A stretch of DNA of 64,000 bases from Prescottella defluvii (lineage in GTDB: Bacteria; Actinomycetota; Actinomycetes; Mycobacteriales; Mycobacteriaceae). The translations under genes were made by a program, and so were the position numbers. The notes below the pieces were generated by a model. The model did not search any database, was not told the DNA's origin, and worked only from the letters and a program-made list of their open reading frames with translations. Shown piece by piece: positions 50,969-60,852 of this stretch. Numbering within the stretch: position 1 is the first letter of the stretch; every line of letters begins with the position of its first letter. The stretch is taken from positions 88,869-152,868 of the forward strand of contig NZ_JPOC01000066.1 of assembly GCF_000738775.1 (NCBI RefSeq), given 5' to 3'.

Positions 50969-52140
50969 GATGCGTCCCCGACCGGGATCTGCGCCGCCAC
51001 GACGGTGCCCTCACCGGGAGCGCTCTCCACCGAGAACGTGCCGCCCAGGGCCTCGACGCGCTGTCGCATCGCCGGCAGGCCGAACCCGCTCGTCCCGCCC
51101 ACCACGAACCCTGCGCCGTCGTCGAACACGTCGAGGGCGACGGCGTCGGGCAGATACGTCAGGGTCACCCCCACAGTGTGCGCGTTCGCGTGCCGTCGGA
51201 TGTTCGACGCCGCGCTCTGCGTGATCCGCAGCAGCGCGTGCTCGACGTCCGACGGCAGCCCCACCGGCTCGCCGATCACCCGCAACTGCGCGGACGGCAC
51301 GTACCCGCGGACGGCGGCGAGCAGCGCCGCGTCCAGCGTCTGCGTCTCGAGGTCGGGGGAGCTGAGGTAGTGCACCAGGTTGCGGGTCTCGGCGAGGTTC
51401 TCGCGCAGCGCCGTCGTCGCGGTGCGGACCTCGTCGCGGGCCCGCGGACCGGACCGCTCCCACACCTCGTCGGCCGCCTCGAGGTGCAGCAGCGCGCTGG
51501 TGAGCCCCTGCGTGACGGTGTCGTGGATCTCCCGCGCCAGGCGTTCACGCTCGGACAGTACGCCCGCCTCCCGCTCGGTCTCCGCGAGCCGCGACTTGGC
51601 GTCGACGAGTTCGCTCAGCAGGCGTTCGCGTTCGGCGCTGTCGCGCTCGACCTGCCCGTACGCGAGCACGATCAGCGCACCGGTGCACAGCGGCGCCAGC
51701 AGCACCGCCCACTCGGTGCGGCCACTGAACGACGCGAACTCGATGCCCGCGAACACCGCGAGCGCCGCCACCACCAGATAGGCCGCCCAGCGCGGGAACG
51801 CGCGGGTGCACAGGAAGAAGATCGGGAACGCCGTCCACGCGAAGCTCGGCGCCAGCCACACCAGCGCCACCCACGACGTCAGCACCGGCCACACCCACGG
51901 CTGCCACGCGCCGCCGCGGCGGGACAGCACCACGATCACCGCGTACAGCGCCGCGAGCACCACGATCAGCCCGGCGACGACGAGCCACCGTCCGCTCACC
52001 CCGTGATACGTCAGGTAGCGGGCCGTCGACGCCGCGAGCAGCACGTAGAACGACAGGTGGATCGCGGCGCCGAGCGGCCCGCGGAAGGCGGCGTTGTCCG
52101 CGTTGTCCGCGGTGTCCGCGTTTTCCCGGTTGCCCTGCAT
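50965..52140 (-). CDS. Sensor histidine kinase (NarL-partner, HisKA_3 type)
   Basis: Membrane kinase of 391 residues from ATG 52140. The N-terminal half has five to six helices (about 20-160). A coiled segment (ERDSAERERLLSELVDAKSRLAETEREAG) precedes the phospho-acceptor His in LAREIHDTVTQGLTSALLHLE, the HisKA_3 signature. The ATPase region has VEHALLRITQSAASNIRRHANAH and FDDGAGFVVGGTSGFGLPAMRQRVEALGG. It is divergent from an HbpS-like lipoprotein gene, as SenS is from HbpS. The first codons contain 9-base tandem repeats. Confidence 0.9.
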   Translation of the reverse strand: MQGNRENADTADNADNAAFRGPLGAAIHLSFYVLLAASTARYLTYHGVSGRWLVVAGLIVVLAALYAVIVVLSRRGGAWQPWVWPVLTSWVALVWLAPSFAWTAFPIFFLCTRAFPRWAAYLVVAALAVFAGIEFASFSGRTEWAVLLAPLCTGALIVLAYGQVERDSAERERLLSELVDAKSRLAETEREAGVLSERERLAREIHDTVTQGLTSALLHLEAADEVWERSGPRARDEVRTATTALRENLAETRNLVHYLSSPDLETQTLDAALLAAVRGYVPSAQLRVIGEPVGLPSDVEHALLRITQSAASNIRRHANAHTVGVTLTYLPDAVALDVFDDGAGFVVGGTSGFGLPAMRQRVEALGGTFSVESAPGEGTVVAAQIPVGDAS

Positions 52141-52183
52141 CGGGCCGATCCTACGGTCGCCGCGAGGACCCGGGATCGGCCAT

Positions 52184-52196
52184 TCGGATGATCCGA
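52184..52196. promoter_or_regulatory. Perfect inverted repeat between kinase and HbpS-like genes
   Basis: TCGGAT-G-ATCCGA is a perfect 6-base inverted repeat in the 142-base divergent region. It is a candidate binding site for the neighbouring response regulator and could act on both promoters. Confidence 0.45.
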
Positions 52197-52282
52197 CGGT
52201 GGCCGCGCGGCCGATGCCGCGAACCCGGCACCGGCGCGAGGGTGGAATCACTCGATCTCCCCCCTCGTTCGAAAGGCCCTCG

Positions 52283-52876
52283 ATGAACCTCTCCCGCCGC
52301 CTGCCCCGCGCCCTCGCGATCACCGTCCCCGCCGTCGCCCTGCTCGCCGCGACCGCCTGCGGATCCACCGACGACGCCGCGGCGGCATCGACTGCCACCG
52401 AGGTCACCCCGGTCGCGATGTCGTCGCAGCAGCCGGGCGACGCCGCTGACAAGGGCACCGTCGCCGCCGACCGGCTGTCCGTGGCCACGGCCGGCCGCGC
52501 CGCGCAGGCCGCGCTCGCCAAGTGCCAGGCCGACGGTCTCGGCTTCGTCACCGTCTCGGTGGTCGACCGGTTCGGCAACGTGCAGGCGATGCTGCGCGGC
52601 GACAACGCGGCCGAGCACACCGTCGAGGCCGCGCGCGCGAAGGGCTACACCGCCGCCGCGTTCGGCGCGAACACCAGTGACCTCGCCGGACGGGTGAAGG
52701 GCGACGGCCCGACGATCGCCGACCTGCCCGGCACGCTGTTCCTCCCCGGTGGCGTGAGTGTCAAGGTCGGCAACGCGTCGATCGCCGGCATCGGTGTCGG
52801 CGGCGCGCCCGACGGCAACGCCGACCAGGCTTGCGCCGCAGCGGGACTCGCCGAGATCGCCGGGAGCCTCCAGTGA
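52283..52876 (+). CDS. HbpS/GlcG-like secreted lipoprotein
   Basis: Lipoprotein of 197 residues (lipobox LAATAC, Cys near residue 27). After a short linker, the GlcG/HbpS domain covers about 60-197: LSVATAGRAAQAALAKCQADGLGFVTVSVVDRFGNVQAMLRGDNA, then ARAKGYTAAAFGANTSDLA, LPGTLFLPGGVSVKVG and GIGVGGAPDGNADQACA. In Streptomyces, HbpS binds haem outside the cell and modulates the SenS kinase. The divergent kinase/regulator pair here fits that layout. Haem binding itself cannot be read from sequence. Confidence 0.8.
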   Translation: MNLSRRLPRALAITVPAVALLAATACGSTDDAAAASTATEVTPVAMSSQQPGDAADKGTVAADRLSVATAGRAAQAALAKCQADGLGFVTVSVVDRFGNVQAMLRGDNAAEHTVEAARAKGYTAAAFGANTSDLAGRVKGDGPTIADLPGTLFLPGGVSVKVGNASIAGIGVGGAPDGNADQACAAAGLAEIAGSLQ

Positions 52877-53622
52877 GAACAGCCATTCTGGTGGCCGCCG
52901 TCGCGCTGACGGCGGCGGCCTGCGGCAGCGCCGATGTCGTCGAGACATCGCCCGCACCAACCACTTCCGAAGTCGCCTCGAACGCCGCCGGTGCGGCGTC
53001 TCCTGCGCCGATCCCCACGTCGACCCCGGAACTCGAGCGGCAACTGTTCGATGCGGCCCGCGCGGACGACTTGACAGGGGTCCGCGACGCGTTGGACCGC
53101 GGTGCCGACCTCGAGGCCCGCGGCGACGGCGGCCGCACCCCGCTCGTCGCGGCGACCAAGGCGAACGCGGTCGCCGCCGCCACGGCACTGATCGATGCCG
53201 GTGCGGACGTCAACGCCCAGGACGACATGCAGGACTCGGCCTTCCTGTACGCCGGTGCCGAGGGCCTGAACGACATCCTGCTCGCCACCCTCGATCACGG
53301 CGCGGATGTGCGCTCCACCAACAGGTTCGGTGGCACCGCCCTGATCCCGGCATCCGAGCACGGGCATATCGAGACCGTGCGGATCCTGATCCGTGCGGGT
53401 GTCCCGGTGAACCACGTCAACGACCCCGGCTGGACCGCACTGCTCGAGGCGGTCGTGTACGGCGACGGCTCGGCACGCTACGTCGACACCGTCACGCAGT
53501 TGCTCGACGCCGGAGCCGACCCGTCGATCCGCGATGCACGAGGCCTCACGGCGCTGCAGAACGCGCACAATCGTGGTCAACGCGATATCGCCGTCCTCCT
53601 GGCTGCAGCCGACGGGGGCTGA
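52873..53622 (+). CDS. Ankyrin-repeat lipoprotein
   Basis: Exported lipoprotein of 249 residues from GTG 52873, which overlaps the HbpS-like stop as GTGA. The lipobox is LTAAAC. A Pro/Thr/Ser linker (about 18-55) precedes five ankyrin-type repeats, for example GRTPLVAATKANAVAAATALIDAGADVNAQD and GGTALIPASEHGHIETVRILIRAGVPVNHVN. Ankyrin lipoproteins beside catalase or haem-sensor genes have been linked to oxidative stress. The translational coupling suggests that it acts with the HbpS-like protein on the cell surface. Confidence 0.85.
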   Translation: MRTAILVAAVALTAAACGSADVVETSPAPTTSEVASNAAGAASPAPIPTSTPELERQLFDAARADDLTGVRDALDRGADLEARGDGGRTPLVAATKANAVAAATALIDAGADVNAQDDMQDSAFLYAGAEGLNDILLATLDHGADVRSTNRFGGTALIPASEHGHIETVRILIRAGVPVNHVNDPGWTALLEAVVYGDGSARYVDTVTQLLDAGADPSIRDARGLTALQNAHNRGQRDIAVLLAAADGG

Positions 53623-53629
53623 TGGATCG

Positions 53630-54451
53630 TCAGGCGTCGCGGCGGGCGACGAGGTCGGCGATCCTTGCGAACGGACCGGGCCCGCCGACGGTCAGCACCT
53701 CGAGCATCGCGGCTGCCTCGGCGAGGTCCTCGGGCAGTGTCGTGGGCTCGAGGAGCAGTAGCGTCCGCAGGGCCGGAAACGCGAGATCGTCGGCGGTGAG
53801 CCGCGTCTGCCCGTCGACGACGAGTACCCGCGCCGGTCCCGACGCCTGCGCATCGGGGCGGGCCGTGTTCGCCAGCGTGGTGCTCAGGTCGCCGGACAGC
53901 GTCGCGTACGACACCGCACCGCGGTACCCGGACAGGGTGAGCCCCTCGTCGGCGAGCGCCTGGCGCAACCGCAGCATCGGCATCGCGATGACGACGGTGG
54001 GTCCACCGGCCGCGGTCACGGTGAGTGGTTCGGGCGCGTCGTCCCCGCCGAGCACCCCGGTGCCGAGTTCCTCCGCCGCGATCGCCCAGTACGAGCCCTC
54101 GGCGGCCAGATCCGCGGACACCGCGCGGACTGAATCCAGCAGCGCCTGCTCGACGTGACGCAGCGCGCGGCCCCCGGCTCCGCGGGTGTCCCGCAGAGCC
54201 GTCGCGTACGCCGCCGCGAGCACGCCGAACGCCGGCAGCGACGGCGCGAGCCGCTGGGCGGTGCCCGTTCGCAGATCCACCCAGTCGACACGACCGGTCC
54301 GCCGGTCGACGCGCAGTTCCGACAGGTCCCCGTCGCGCGCGATGACCGCCGCGTCGTCGCCGGTGAACGGCGGGTTCGACCACCGTCCCGGGTAGGGGAT
54401 CGCGCGCACCTCGTCGGTCAGGTGCGTGGCGATGTCGGCCTCGCTGATCAT
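53630..54451 (-). CDS. Hypothetical soluble protein
   Basis: Protein of 273 residues. I start it at ATG 54451, because the longer frame adds Ser/Arg-rich sequence that overlaps the amidase 3' end. There is no signal peptide. It has MISEADIATHLTDEVRAIPYPGRWSNPPFTGDDAAVIARDGDLSELRVD at the start and MPMLRLRQALADEGLTLSGYRGAVSYATLSGDL in the middle. The final part is Leu/Glu-rich. I do not recognise a family. It is convergent to the ankyrin gene and 34 bases after the amidase stop on the same strand. Confidence 0.55.
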   Translation of the reverse strand: MISEADIATHLTDEVRAIPYPGRWSNPPFTGDDAAVIARDGDLSELRVDRRTGRVDWVDLRTGTAQRLAPSLPAFGVLAAAYATALRDTRGAGGRALRHVEQALLDSVRAVSADLAAEGSYWAIAAEELGTGVLGGDDAPEPLTVTAAGGPTVVIAMPMLRLRQALADEGLTLSGYRGAVSYATLSGDLSTTLANTARPDAQASGPARVLVVDGQTRLTADDLAFPALRTLLLLEPTTLPEDLAEAAAMLEVLTVGGPGPFARIADLVARRDA

Positions 54452-54485
54452 CCTCGAACTGCAATCCGTCCCAGAGGATTCGATT

Positions 54486-55904
54486 TCATTCCGGATCCTG
54501 GATCCGCGCCCAAGGATTGGCGGCTTCGAGTTCGAAGGCGAGTTCGAGCAGGGTGCGCTCGTCGCCGTGGTTCGCCGAGAAATGCGAGGCCAGGGGGAGG
54601 CCGTTCGACGTCCGGTGCAACGGCAGGGAGATTGCCGGCCCACCGGAGGCGTTGTTGAGTGGCGTGAACGACGCGTAGTTCACCAGGCGTTGGAACAGGG
54701 TGTCGAAATCCTGTGCGGGGGAGAGGTATCCGATCTTCGGTGTGGTGTGGCCGAGGGCCGGGGAGACCACGATGTCGTACTTCTGGAACATCCGCGAGTA
54801 GGCGCGGGCGCTGCGCTGCAGCCGATAGAGCATGCGGGGCGTCTGCGCCAGGTGCTTGCGGTACATGGCGTCGAGGCCGCGGCTGAGAGTGTCGGTTCCG
54901 CTCCGCTCGAACGACGGGCCGAACATGCGCTTGCCGCCGGACAGTAGGGCGAAGGACAGGAAACCCCAGTACAACTTGAAGTCGTTCATGAACGCACCGT
55001 CGACCGGCAGCGTCGCCTCCTCCACGTGGTGGCCGAGGGTGTCGAGAAGATCCGCGGTGGCCTGCACCGACTTCCGGGTCTCGTCGTCGGTGGGCACCCC
55101 CGTCACGGAGTCGACGATCACCCCGACCCGCAGGCGCGCCGACCCGGGCCCCTCGACGAGCCGGATCGGTGGCAGTTTCGGGTTGCGATAGTAGGTTTCG
55201 GCGGCCGCGTAGAACCGCGCGGAGTCGCGCACCGACCGGGTGACCACGCCCTGGGAGATGATGCGGATCGGCATCGTCTTGTCGGTTGCGTCGGCCACGG
55301 TGCGGCCCCGTGTCGGTTTGAGCCCGACGAGTCCACAAGCGGCGGCCGGAATCCGGATGGAGCCGCCGCCGTCGTTGGCGTGCGCGAAGGGCAGCGCCCC
55401 GGACGCCACCAACGCCGCGGAGCCCCCCGACGACGCACCCGACGAGTAGTCGGGATCCCAGGGATTGCGCACCGGATCGGCGTCCTCGTACTCGGTGGAT
55501 GCGCTGAACCCGAACTCCGGGAGCCGGCTCTTGCCGATCGACACGGCACCGGTGGACAGGAACTGGTCGACGAAGTCGCTGTTGCGCGCCGCCGGGGTCG
55601 GGGTGAACGCCGCGCTGCCGTGCCCGGTCGGCGCGCCCGCGACGTCCACGTTGTCCTTCACGATCGTGGGGACGCCGGCGAAGATGCCACTGCGAGGGGC
55701 GTCGGCCTGCCGCGCCGCCCGCTCGAAGTCGGCGAACTGGATGCTGTTCAGCGGCCCCTGCACCAACTCGGCGCGCGCGATCGCGGCCTCGACCACTTCG
55801 CGCGCGGACACCTCACCCGACGCGATCCGGGCCGCGACGCCGGTGGCATCGAGATCGCCGAGGGCGTCGTCACGAAACGCGTGCACACGCGGAGTGGCCG
55901 TCAT
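54486..55904 (-). CDS. Amidase (amidase-signature family)
   Basis: Amide hydrolase of 472 residues. The catalytic triad is complete: Lys83 in VPTIVKDN, cis-Ser158 in [11 protein letters not shown] and nucleophile Ser182 in [15 protein letters not shown]. The spacing of 75 and 24 residues equals that of fatty-acid amide hydrolase. Substrate specificity is open (aromatic or aliphatic amide, lactam). It has no transport signal, so it is cytoplasmic. The TetR gene lies 54 bases upstream. Confidence 0.93.
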   Translation of the reverse strand: MTATPRVHAFRDDALGDLDATGVAARIASGEVSAREVVEAAIARAELVQGPLNSIQFADFERAARQADAPRSGIFAGVPTIVKDNVDVAGAPTGHGSAAFTPTPAARNSDFVDQFLSTGAVSIGKSRLPEFGFSASTEYEDADPVRNPWDPDYSSGASSGGSAALVASGALPFAHANDGGGSIRIPAAACGLVGLKPTRGRTVADATDKTMPIRIISQGVVTRSVRDSARFYAAAETYYRNPKLPPIRLVEGPGSARLRVGVIVDSVTGVPTDDETRKSVQATADLLDTLGHHVEEATLPVDGAFMNDFKLYWGFLSFALLSGGKRMFGPSFERSGTDTLSRGLDAMYRKHLAQTPRMLYRLQRSARAYSRMFQKYDIVVSPALGHTTPKIGYLSPAQDFDTLFQRLVNYASFTPLNNASGGPAISLPLHRTSNGLPLASHFSANHGDERTLLELAFELEAANPWARIQDPE

Positions 55905-55958
55905 GTCCGGAGTGTAGGACGAGACGATGCCCGCGGGGAACAGTCGCGAAGCGAAGGC

Positions 55959-56735
55959 TCAGGGCGTGTCGACGCGATCGGCCATGGCGGCGCGGATCGC
56001 CCGCATCTCGGTGCGCAGCGAGTCCAGTTCGGAACGGATGTCCTGCACCTCGTCCGCGGTCTTCTCCGGCTGTCCCGGCTCGGCCGCGGCGGTCCGCTTG
56101 GTGGTCCGCTTCCGCGGGCGCACGGGCTGCGGCGTGGAGGCCCCCGACGGCGGCGGCACGAAGCCGTTGAGAAACACCGTCGTGAGCATCTCGGTGAGGG
56201 TGTCGATGTCCTGCCCGAGGGTCTTGCGGTGCCAGCGCACCGACATGAACACGCACTCGCGCATCATCCGCTGGAACTCGAAAATGTCTATGCCCGAATT
56301 GAATTCGCCATCACGTACGCCTTCCTCGACCATGCGGTACCACGCGTCGTGCGAGGCGTCGACGGCGTCGGCGATCTCCGGGTACCCGGGCAGGGAACCG
56401 AGATTCGCGAACTCGTTCTGGTAGATCTCCGTCGCGTACGGGTGGGCGTTCGCGACCTCGAGCGAGGCACGGACGATGCGGACGAGCCGGTCCCGCGCGG
56501 TCTCCGGTTCGGCGACGACCGCGCGGTACCGTTCCACCAGATCCGTCAGGAAGCTGACCAGGATCTCCGAGACGATGGCGTCCTTGGACTTGAAGTAGTG
56601 GTACAGCGTCCCCGAGTTCAGGCCCACGGCTTCGCCGATCTCACGGATCGTCGTCGCAGCGATGCCTCGATCGGAGAACAACCGCGCCGATTCGGTCAGG
56701 ATGACCTCACGCCGGCCCGCTGACGCCACGCTCAC
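55959..56735 (-). CDS. TetR-family regulator (KstR2-like)
   Basis: Regulator of 258 residues. The helix-turn-helix is TIREIGEAVGLNSGTLYHYFKSKDAIV (about 29-55). The ligand domain (about 60-190) matches the KstR2-type layout, with ATEIYQNEFANL and MSVRWHRKTLGQDIDTLTEM. KstR2 regulates steroid-ring degradation. A C-terminal extension of about 60 residues is basic and then predicted coiled (EVQDIRSELDSLRTEMRAIRAAMADR), unusual for the family. It lies in a catabolic region, and the inverted repeat at 56751-56769 is a likely operator. The ligand is unknown. Confidence 0.86.
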   Translation of the reverse strand: MSVASAGRREVILTESARLFSDRGIAATTIREIGEAVGLNSGTLYHYFKSKDAIVSEILVSFLTDLVERYRAVVAEPETARDRLVRIVRASLEVANAHPYATEIYQNEFANLGSLPGYPEIADAVDASHDAWYRMVEEGVRDGEFNSGIDIFEFQRMMRECVFMSVRWHRKTLGQDIDTLTEMLTTVFLNGFVPPPSGASTPQPVRPRKRTTKRTAAAEPGQPEKTADEVQDIRSELDSLRTEMRAIRAAMADRVDTP

Positions 56736-56750
56736 TCCTCATTGTCCAGG

Positions 56751-56769
56751 TATTCGGTTCGACCGAGTA
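56751..56769. promoter_or_regulatory. Inverted repeat before the KstR2-like gene
   Basis: Core TCGGT-TCG-ACCGA with the outer pairs TA/TA (TATTCGGTTCGACCGAGTA, one mismatch), 16 bases upstream of the TetR start. The position fits autoregulation. Confidence 0.6.
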
Positions 56770-56834
56770 CCACCGAAGGCTAGCAGCGGTGAACTGGACG
56801 ACTGATCGACGAAGCGTTTGCTCGACGCTGGTCG

Positions 56835-56942
56835 TCAGCGCCGGAGCCCCTGAGCCCCGGCCGGCACCGGCGTGAACCTGTGCCCCCACACCTTCACGCG
56901 GGACACCAGGTTCCGGCGATCGGTGAGAGAGAGAACAGCCAT
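56835..56942 (-). CDS. Small 35-residue gene after the flavin monooxygenase
   Basis: A 35-codon frame from ATG 56942 with a good ribosome site (GAGGAG, 7-8 bases upstream), 15 bases after the monooxygenase stop. The peptide is basic and starts MAVLSLTDRRNLVSRVKVW, continuing GHRFTPVPAGAQGLRR. It has no signal peptide or membrane helix. The strong site, the position within the operon and the non-repetitive composition all favour a real protein. It is not a classic attenuation leader, as no amino-acid codon is repeated. Confidence 0.55.
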   Translation of the reverse strand: MAVLSLTDRRNLVSRVKVWGHRFTPVPAGAQGLRR

Positions 56943-56957
56943 TGTGAACTCCTCGGA

Positions 56958-58121
56958 TCAGTAGAGGGTGCCGGGGTTCCCGGTGAGCAGGTACTCGCCG
57001 TACTCGTGATCGGACCGGTCCGGCAGGTTGACCGCGTGGTGCTGACCGGCGTGGACGTCCCGCCACACCGCCTGCAGCGCGCTCGACGTCGCGATCGAGC
57101 GGGGGCCGCCCACCTGGTACGCCTTGTCGGCGGCGGAGACGGCGAACCGGACGGCGGCGATGTGATCGCGCCGGGTGCGCTGACGAACCCCCATCGACAC
57201 CGCGTCACCACGTTCGACGGCTGCGAACGCGTCGGCGAGGTTGGCCTGCAGGATCCGGTAGGCGGTGTCGGCCTCGAAGTCGGCCTCGGCGAGACGCGCG
57301 AGCGTCGCCGGATGTGGCAGCTTGGACGCGTCGACCGCCAAGCGGGACTTGTGAATTCCCACCGCCTCGTCGAGCACCCGGCGAGACATGCCGACCAACG
57401 GCATCACGACGGCGTTGACGAACAGCGTGTACCACGGGAGGCGGAACAGGCCAGCGGGATTCACCTCGTTGCCGGGGTAGCGCTCGGCGTACAGATCGGC
57501 GACGTCGAGCACCCGGTGCGTGGGCACGAAGGCGCCGTCGACGACGATGTCGTTGCTGCCGGTGCCCGCCAACCCGGACGTGAACCAGACGTCGTCGATC
57601 GCGTAGTCGGTACGGGGGAGCAGCAGATGCACCTGCTGCCCCGTACGGTGCCCGTCCGCGTCGGCGACCATCGCGCCGACGAAGACCCAGTCGCAGTGGT
57701 TGCTGCCCGACGAGAAGCCCCACCGTCCGGTCAGCTCGTAGCCGCCGGGGACGATCCGGGCGGTGCCCGCCGGGCTGTACGACGAGCTGATCCACGCGTC
57801 GGGGTTCTCGCCCCACACATCCTTCTGCGCCCTGTCCGGGTACAGGCCCAGGTGCCACGAGTGGACACCGACGACACCGGTCACCCAGCCCGCCGAACTC
57901 GACAGCCGCGCGATCTCGTACATCGCGGCGTTGAAGACGCCGGGGTCGGATTCGAAGCCGCCGTAACGCTTCGGCTGGATGATCCGCATGATGCCCGCGT
58001 CGCGGAGGATCTTGGCGGTGTCGTCGGAGAGCCTGCGCTGCTCGACACATTCGGTTTCGAGGTCGCGCATCCGGTCGCCGGCGGTGAGGACGGAGTCGAT
58101 GGCTTCGTGCTGAAACTGCAT
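56958..58121 (-). CDS. Flavin-dependent monooxygenase (HsaA/acyl-CoA dehydrogenase-like)
   Basis: Oxygenase of 387 residues in the class D flavin group, which includes HsaA and p-hydroxyphenylacetate hydroxylase components. Family-typical stretches are RIIQPKRYGGFESDPGVF, SSSAGWVTGVVGVHSWHLGLYP, the core GGYELTGRWGFSSGSNHCDWVFVGA, and the end VGGPRSIATSSALQAVWRDVHAGQHHAVN. ATG 58121 is the most likely start; GTG 58133 is possible but lies too close to its ribosome site. It needs a separate flavin reductase, which I do not see in the window. It is next to a meta-cleavage hydrolase gene. Confidence 0.87.
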   Translation of the reverse strand: MQFQHEAIDSVLTAGDRMRDLETECVEQRRLSDDTAKILRDAGIMRIIQPKRYGGFESDPGVFNAAMYEIARLSSSAGWVTGVVGVHSWHLGLYPDRAQKDVWGENPDAWISSSYSPAGTARIVPGGYELTGRWGFSSGSNHCDWVFVGAMVADADGHRTGQQVHLLLPRTDYAIDDVWFTSGLAGTGSNDIVVDGAFVPTHRVLDVADLYAERYPGNEVNPAGLFRLPWYTLFVNAVVMPLVGMSRRVLDEAVGIHKSRLAVDASKLPHPATLARLAEADFEADTAYRILQANLADAFAAVERGDAVSMGVRQRTRRDHIAAVRFAVSAADKAYQVGGPRSIATSSALQAVWRDVHAGQHHAVNLPDRSDHEYGEYLLTGNPGTLY

Positions 58122-58158
58122 GGTGAAAAGCACCTTTCGTCAGCGTGGAGCGGGAGAC

Positions 58159-58995
58159 CTAGCGGGTGAGGAAATCCGTGACGAGCGACTCGAAGTCGTG
58201 CTTGCGCTCGACCTGCGCCCAGTGCCCGCACTCGCCGAGCAGGTGCAGGTCGGCCTTGGGCATCCGGCGCAACGCGAACAGGGCACCGTCCGGTGGCAGC
58301 ATGCGGTCGTCGCGACCCCACGTGACCAGCGTCTTGTGCGGGATCTCGTCGGTGCGTGCCCACAGCGGTGCCTTGCCGGGGAGACCGAGCGATGCCATCA
58401 CCGCACGCATGCGTTCGATCGCCCGCGGCGCGGTGGCGTTGGCCCAGCGCTCGTCGAGCAACTGCGGGGTGATCGTCGCGGGGTCGTAGACCATCGAGTC
58501 GACCCACGCCTCGAGAGCCTCGCGGGTGGGGTCCACGAGGAAGGCGTTGAGGCGGCGCGCGCCCTCGCTCATCATCGGCCCGAGCAGCGGCGCGTACAGG
58601 CCGCCCGGGCCCATCAGCGCCATCCGATCGACTCGTTCGGGGGCGAGCGCGGCCGTCTCGAGCGCGACCCAGCCGCCCATCGAATTGCCCAGCAGGTGCG
58701 CCTTCTCGATGCCGAGGTCGTCGAGCAGCGTGACGATCGTTTCCGCGGCGATCTCGGGGTACGGCCGGTCGTACGCCATGTCCGGGCTCGCGCCGAATCC
58801 CGGCATGTCGACGACGATGGTGCGGAAGCTGCGGGCGAAGACCGGCAGGTTCTTCGAGAAGTTCGACCAGCCGGACACGCCCGGCCCGGACCCGTGCAGC
58901 AGTACGAGGGGATGGCCGTCGCCGGCCTCGTGGAAGTGGAGCTTGTCCGTCGCGGACGGGCCGCGGGTGGTGTCGGTGTAGTTGAGCGTGCCCAT
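58159..58995 (-). CDS. Meta-cleavage product hydrolase (alpha/beta hydrolase)
   Basis: Carbon-carbon bond hydrolase of 278 residues, in the BphD/HsaD branch. The nucleophile is Ser105 in LLGNSMGGW. The acid is Asp230 (WGRDDRMLP) and the base is His258 (GECGHWAQ). The oxyanion motif HGSGPGVSGWSN is diagnostic. Such enzymes hydrolyse the product of ring meta-cleavage. Together with the flavin hydroxylase it suggests degradation of a phenolic or steroid-ring compound, but no extradiol dioxygenase is in the window. The start ATG 58995 is chosen from homolog length. Confidence 0.9.
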   Translation of the reverse strand: MGTLNYTDTTRGPSATDKLHFHEAGDGHPLVLLHGSGPGVSGWSNFSKNLPVFARSFRTIVVDMPGFGASPDMAYDRPYPEIAAETIVTLLDDLGIEKAHLLGNSMGGWVALETAALAPERVDRMALMGPGGLYAPLLGPMMSEGARRLNAFLVDPTREALEAWVDSMVYDPATITPQLLDERWANATAPRAIERMRAVMASLGLPGKAPLWARTDEIPHKTLVTWGRDDRMLPPDGALFALRRMPKADLHLLGECGHWAQVERKHDFESLVTDFLTR

Positions 58996-59114
58996 TCTGG
59001 TCCCATCTTCCGTGCGGTCTCGTCGGCGAAGATCAAGAAGCCTTGAGCGCGAACCGATCTCGGTAACGGTTTGAAATCCGAGTTTGGATTGTGAGCCTAC
59101 GGTCACACCCGCAT

Positions 59115-59130
59115 TCAATCAAGCGATTGA
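59115..59130. promoter_or_regulatory. Inverted repeat upstream of the hydrolase operon
   Basis: TCAATC-AAGC-GATTGA is a perfect 6-base inverted repeat 120 bases upstream of the hydrolase start. Another weaker pair, AATCC-GAGTTT-GGATT, lies near 59078-59093. They are candidate sites for the KstR2-like regulator. The 253-base gap (58996-59248) also contains an AT-rich stretch before the SOD gene (AGAAATAAAATG), the likely SOD promoter. Confidence 0.4.
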
Positions 59131-59248
59131 GTGATGCCGGCGGCCGGATGTTCCACCAGGCAGGAAGTTCGATTTATAGAAATAAAATGTTCGTCTACCC
59201 GAACTCGAGCTAGTCTGACGGCATTCCATCGACGAAAGGTGACCAGAC

Positions 59249-60848
<1,600 letters not shown>

Positions 60849-60852
60849 ATCC

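Noticed and set aside
56835..56942. Amino-acid attenuator leader
   Set aside because: No repeated codon and no following terminator-antiterminator pair; a small protein is more likely.
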